The position numbers and the translations under genes are program-made. A stretch of 64,000 nt of DNA from Polydactylus sextarius (taxonomy: Eukaryota > Chordata > Actinopteri > Polynemidae): assembly GCA_016801845.1 (NCBI GenBank), contig CM028931.1:8104087-8168086 (forward strand), in the 5' to 3' direction. The notes beneath the pieces are model-generated. The model made no database searches. It was not told the origin of the DNA and saw only the letters and a list, made by a program, of their open reading frames with translations. Numbering within the stretch: position 1 is the stretch's first letter; each line of letters starts with the position of its first letter. Shown here one piece after another: positions 60,101 to 64,000 of the stretch.

Positions 60101-62723
60101 ATGAAGCAGCATCCTTATATGAATCCCCACTATTAATAACAAATGCATTAAAGGTGCTATATACTATAGAAAATGCTATATGCTCTATGCTAATTTTGTA
60201 AACAAACAGTAGTTAAAGGTGAAATCTGTCACATTTCTACTGTTAGAGTCTTTGAGTTAATGTCTGTTGACAAAAAACGAAACAAATGGTTGCTACATTA
60301 GTGGAGATGCGGTGGCGGTGAAGCTAAGTGAATGGGGCAGATTTCAGAATATGACGTGTGTGACGATGCACGTGAATTTCAGATTTCTAACGTCAAAGTA
60401 GACGGCGTTTTTGCCGACACGGGGCTTAGAAAGACACGTACAGCCGCAAAAAAAACACTGTTTAGTTTGACGTTAGAAATCTGCCCCATTCACTTAGCTT
60501 ATCAGCTGCCCGGCCAGGCTAACCGCTACCACCACATCTCGGCTAACGTAGCGACCGTTTGTTTCATTTTCAACAACTGACATTAACTCAAACACTCTAA
60601 CAGCAGGATATAGTTTCAAACGTGACGTGACAAATGTTGCGACACAAGTTCGGCAACACCGACATTTTCTTTCTACTACTGAGATTAGCATGCTAACCAG
60701 CTACATATGACTTTGCAGTAGTGAGTCACTGTAGCATCTGCCCGCCCCCCAACAACAGCGGGTGTAAACAGACGTTAAACATTAGCGATGTAACAATAGC
60801 AAAAAAAAAAAAAAAAACGTACATATAACACCTTTAATGCATTTGTGGGCTTCCATATCTGGAGGCACTAATGGGTGAAATTCAGTTATTTTTTCACGTT
60901 GCCTGTGAACGCTAAATAGAGGAAGTTGAATTAAAGTAATGAAACACACTGGTTTTATGTTTCACCGGCACAAAGTAAATTAGAGCGGTGTTTCTGAGGG
61001 GAGGGCAGAGACGCCACACATGTCAGTGTTTATTTACTAAAACTGTTGCCAAAGTCATAAAAAAAAAACAAAAAAAAAACAGTCTTATGTGCTCATTGTG
61101 CTTGTTAATAAGGTTTATCAGGTGATCAAGTTATATGAGAATAATTCTGACCTCACACACACACACACACACACGCAGGCTAAGTTAAGTTTGTGTAACT
61201 GTACTAAACAAACTGCAGCAAAATGAGAAGTTGAACCACCAGAGGGCAGTGGTGGTGTCGAGTTAGAGTCTGTCACCAGAAGAATTAACACAGTTTGTTA
61301 ACACATTTATGTATTTAAAGTCACATGAGCTGTATATTAAACATTCATTCTGCCCCACCACTTAGCTTATTACAATTATTTACTTGTTTTGTTCGAGTTA
61401 AACAGACGTAGTGTTATGTTGGTAAGACTCATGGCTGTTGTTGCACGCAGCTTAAAAAGTTTTATGCACTAAAATATAGTTATAAGTTGAGATAAATGTA
61501 TATTAAAGACGGTGTATGTAGTATAGATATGGGAATGCTATATGCTCTATGCTAATTTTGTAAACAAACAGCATTTAAAGGTGAACTCTGTCACATTTGA
61601 ACCTATATCCTACTATTAGAGTCTTTGAGTTAATGTCAGTTGATTTAAAAAAAAAAAATGAAACAAACTGTTGCTACGTTCGCGGAGATGTTGTGGTAGC
61701 GGTGAGTCTGGCCAGGAAGCTAATATGCTAAGTGAATGGGGCAGATTTCTAATATGATGTATGTGACGATGTACGTGAATTTCACATTTCTAACGTCAAA
61801 GCAGACAGCGTTTTTGTCAACACGGGGCTTAGAAAGACACGTTCAGCCTCTTTAGCGACACAAAAACACTGTTTACTTTAACGTTAGAAATCTGCCCCAT
61901 TCACTTAGCTTATTAGCTCCCTGGCCAGACTCGTTGTTACCGCCACATCTCCGCTAACGTAGCGCCGATCTGTTTCATTTTTTGTCAACTGACATTAACT
62001 CAAAGACTCTAACAGTAGAATATATATCCAAAAGTGACGGGGGTTCACCTTTAATATTTTATGTAGAATGACGTCGCATGACGTGGTTCAACGAGTATGA
62101 ACATAAAACAGAGTTTATATTTATGGAGGTAAAACCGTTAATAAGCCATTTTTCCCGTTGCAACAAGTTTGACTGTAAAGAAGAGACGAGGATGTAAACA
62201 TGAGCTCTGAGCGTCCGCTGCATCCAGTAGATGGAGCAGTGAGTGTGTGTGATGTGCGTGACGAGTCGACTCACACAGAGGCGTCTGTTCGACAGCATAA
62301 AGAATCTTTGTCGTGCGATTGAAAACGAAAACACGAGATTTGAACGGGATCTTATCGAGTTACCCTCGGTAATCCTTGTTCAAACAAACCCCCGATCTGA
62401 CCCGCCGCTCCGTTCAAAACGCATTAACTCTCGCTCTCAGCTCAGGTTTCCAGCTCCGAGGTCACAGATTCCTCTTGTTTTCCTGTCACACTCCGTCTTT
62501 CATTCCTCACATTCCGCATTCTCCCTCTTTTTTTTCTTTCTTTTTTTTTTCTTTTTAACAGCAAACCAGTAACGTGAGCGCCACTCTCATCTTGTCGCGG
62601 CCCATCCAAGGGCCGAAGGAGGTGGTGCTGGATTTGGAGATGGTTACCGTCAACAACGTCATCAACTTCAGAGGCAGCTCCATCATCCGTCTGACGATAT
62701 TCATATCGGAGCATCCGTTCTGA
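47701..62723 (+). CDS. fbln5: Fibulin-5
   Basis: Fibulin-5 is a secreted matrix glycoprotein that guides elastic fibre assembly, binding elastin, LOXL1 and integrins. Exons: 47701-47744, 47963-48017, 48364-48412, 48592-48873, 55614-55736, 57028-57144, 57572-57688, 58037-58159, 59583-59709, 59800-59995, 62562-62723. This gives 464 aa, or 449 aa if the ATG at 47964 is used (human 448). Signal core MLAALLFILLCIQRGHG follows the second ATG. Six calcium-binding EGF modules follow, each opening D-I/V/L-D/N-E-C; the first is split by a Pro/Tyr-rich insert as in human and keeps the integrin motif RGD (ACRGDMRC). N-glycosylation sequons NNT and NVS are present. The fibulin C-terminal module runs from about CMCSAENPACRD to ISEHPF, with IKSGNEGREFYMR. 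Confidence 0.95.
49235..50600. repeat. Satellite array 1 in fbln5 intron 4
   Basis: Six to seven diverged tandem units of about 160-190 bases. Each carries TTATGCTAATTAGCAAATGT, TAGCATGCTAACACTCTAAA, CTCAGATGGTGAACATGATA and GTTTTAACTGTAACTTTTCA. Units start after TTCCTTCCTCTACGTAACGT and end in GGTGTTCCCAGATTTAATTA and AAAGGTCATACCTTAATAC. Not coding. Confidence 0.8.
50601..52604 (+). other. fbln5 intron 4 between the satellite arrays, no gene seen
   Basis: Contains a T-run of about 31 at 51121-51152, another at 52123-52149, and a (GT)n tract near 51951-51977. Short open frames exist but none resembles a known protein or has convincing splice sites. Confidence 0.55.
52605..54160. repeat. 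Satellite array 2 in fbln5 intron 4
   Basis: About eight units of the same monomer as array 1, starting after TTCCTTCCTCTACATAACGT and ending in GACTGTTCCCAGATTTAATC and AAAGGTCATACTTGAATGC. The flanks match those of array 1, so array plus flanks were duplicated together. Confidence 0.8.
54161..55613 (+). other. End of fbln5 intron 4, no gene seen
   Basis: Unique-looking sequence with a T-run at 55087-55118. An open frame at 54265-54645 (minus) has no recognisable motif. Exon 5 starts at 55614. Confidence 0.5.
55795..56585. repeat. CTAG-rich minisatellite in fbln5 intron 5
   Basis: About 790 bases of alternating CTAGAAACCAC and CTAGAAAACCAT units (11-12 bases, higher-order about 23-46). It begins some 60 bases after exon 5. 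It becomes more regular towards the centre and right end. Confidence 0.9.
57145..57175. repeat. (CA)n microsatellite at the exon 6 donor
   Basis: The donor of fbln5 exon 6 (CAAG/GTACAC) runs straight into a (CA)n tract, so the repeat begins inside the 5' splice site. Confidence 0.85.
57372..57497. mobile_element. Short MITE with GGGGCGCTGCC ends
   Basis: The left end CTGGGGCGCTGCCTG and the right end CTGGCAGCGCCCCTG are inverted copies about 125 bases apart in fbln5 intron 6. The interior has TATTATTTTAGGGGCCCATG. A relative of the interior seems to occur at 42365-42425 next to the Penelope-like remnant. Confidence 0.5.
58203..59302. repeat. 1.1-kb ATCC tetranucleotide array in fbln5 intron 8
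   Basis: Nearly pure (ATCC)n interrupted by a recurring AACTATTC, making a higher-order unit of roughly 20-40 bases. It starts 44 bases after the exon 8 donor. On the plus strand its first 670 bases contain no stop in the exon 8 frame, giving a false (I-H-P-S)n reading. Confidence 0.95.
60138..60848. mobile_element. Inverted-repeat element of the AATGGGGCAGATTT family, copy A
   Basis: Ends ACAAATGCATTAAAGGTGCT and its inverse (ACACCTTTAATGCATTTGTG) frame 710 bases. Inside, left and right arms pair: GTTAGAGTCTTTGAGTTAAT with ATTAACTCAAACACTCTAAC, and AAGTGAATGGGGCAGATTTC with GAAATCTGCCCCATTCACTT. It lies in fbln5 intron 10. Confidence 0.65.
61495..62060. mobile_element. Inverted-repeat element of the AATGGGGCAGATTT family, copy B
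   Basis: Same arms as copy A, better matched: AAGTGAATGGGGCAGATTTC and GAAATCTGCCCCATTCACTT, with GACATTAACTCAAAGACTCT on the right. The sequence before the left arm (GCTATATGCTCTATGCTAAT) also matches that before copy A. Confidence 0.65.
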
Positions 62724-62872
62724 ACGTAACGGCACGAAAGAATCGCGTTGCACCCGAGTGCGGCTGATGGTTAATGTTTCGTTTCGTAACGTTTCAGACG
62801 GCTCATCGCTCTTTTTGTTTTGTTTTTTGTTTTGTTTTTTTTTTTTGTTATTTTATACGTTATGTCATCCTC

Positions 62873-62878
62873 AATAAA
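62873..62878 (+). terminator. fbln5 poly(A) signal AATAAA
   Basis: AATAAA 150 bases after the stop. Another AATAAA at 63343-63348 could serve a longer transcript. Confidence 0.6.
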
Positions 62879-62899
62879 GACACGTCCGATAAAGACTCA

Positions 62900-63309
62900 G
62901 CCGAGTTCTGCTGATGGGAAAAAGCATCGAATCCCCGCCCCGGTTTTTAATGGACACTGAGCTTTCTGTTCTTGTCGACGCAGAGGGATATTTATGGTGT
63001 ACAATTTCTGACATCCTCTATTTAGATAAATGATGGATCCCCCAACTCGCCCTGTCTCCTCAATAGTGTTATTTGTTTTGGAATTGTCCAGTTGTCTGTG
63101 AATCTCTATCCCTTCAGATAAGCTGTGAATGTGCCTGAATTCAAGAGCTGATTTTTTTTATTATTTTTGTTTGTTTTAAGAGACAGTAGGAGGAGGAGGA
63201 GGAAGCGGGAGGAGATTATCCGAGCTGAAGTGTAACTGTGCATTTTGACAGCGACAGTATTTGAAAATGATGTAACAATCAAGTCACTAACTGAATTATT
63301 GATCACGGC

Positions 63310-63341
<32 letters not shown>

Positions 63342-64000
63342 CCAATAAATGTCTTCACCACACAAACCACCTCTTCTAGTCTTCACGTCACAGCATGAGG
63401 GTGTTATCTGGGATATAAAGCCACTGTGATATGCATGTTTTTTGGGATTATATCTGCACATTTTGGAAGCACTAGATCAAAAAATTTGGGGTCACACAAT
63501 AACGCTGGGTTTTGATGCACTGTGACAACAAAAAAAAATGAAATGCGACGTACGACCCAGATGGTCAAATTTCGGATGTACGGCTCCAAATAAGGGAAAT
63601 GAGAAAAGGATGTCAAAACTGACCTCAAATCAATTATGGAGCGACCAAAAAATAGATGAGAGAGTCTAAATTCACAATTTTTATTATCTGATAACTGTCT
63701 CACGCATAAATAAGATGTAGAGCACATGGAATAAAAGCAATTTTACTGTCATTTTTAAAGCAGTACATCAAAATTTGGGATTACGCAAACACGCCGGGTG
63801 GCACTAAAACCACATCTTGGAATATTTTGCTGCGCGATAACAACAGTAAATGTGGTAATAACCAGGCATAAACAGGATGTGTAGCACATGGATTAAGAGC
63901 AAATTTTGGGATTAAGATGCAAAATTCCACATTTATATAAAAATATATAAAAAAATTGGGATTATATCAACACACTAGGGGGGTATTAATGCACAGTAAC
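62900..64000. other. Downstream intergenic region with degenerate tandem repeat at the edge
   Basis: No coding exon was recognised. From about 63420 a phrase recurs three times: TTTTGGGATTATATCTGCAC near 63440, AATTTGGGATTACGCAAACA near 63772, and AATTGGGATTATATCAACAC near 63954, each followed by (G)GG and a GATGCAC/AATGCAC segment. The array runs off the window. Confidence 0.5.

Overview
The window is nuclear DNA of a teleost fish, probably a percomorph, although the species cannot be read from the sequence. The evidence is six intron-rich vertebrate genes with compact GT-AG introns, many T-tracts, and typical fish mobile elements (a deleted Tc1 element, hAT-like MITEs, a Penelope-like remnant, inverted-repeat elements). 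I rebuilt the exons by hand; every junction keeps the reading frame and the products resemble their human orthologues along their whole length.

Layout, left to right: the first 12 codons of a probable oip5 on the minus strand (1-36); nusap1 (+, 372-2967, 12 coding exons); ndufaf1 (-, 3532-4720, 4 coding exons); rtf1 (+, 5587-13040, 17 exons); golga5 (+, 16527-21263, 12 coding exons); trip11 (+, 22848-45448, 21 exons); fbln5 (+, 47701-62723, 11 exons). The last 1.1 kb is non-coding. oip5/nusap1 and ndufaf1/rtf1 are divergent pairs. The first carries paired CCAAT boxes and a CHR-like site, the second a perfect NRF1 palindrome.

The left block (oip5-nusap1-ndufaf1-rtf1) matches the order on human 15q15.1. 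The right block (golga5, trip11, fbln5) corresponds to human 14q32.12. The genes do not form one pathway. NUSAP1 and OIP5 act in mitosis and centromere assembly, NDUFAF1 in mitochondrial complex I assembly, RTF1 in transcription elongation with the PAF1 complex. Golgin-84 and GMAP-210 are Golgi vesicle tethers, and fibulin-5 is an elastic-fibre matrix protein.

The introns hold most of the unusual content: at least five dispersed repeat families, several of them with long inverted arms; a local duplication of a satellite array and its flanks in fbln5 intron 4; a CTAG-rich minisatellite; a 1.1-kb ATCC array; and two GC-AG introns, one in each golgin gene. I found no new gene system. The points most worth following are the inverted-repeat families and the duplicated satellite.
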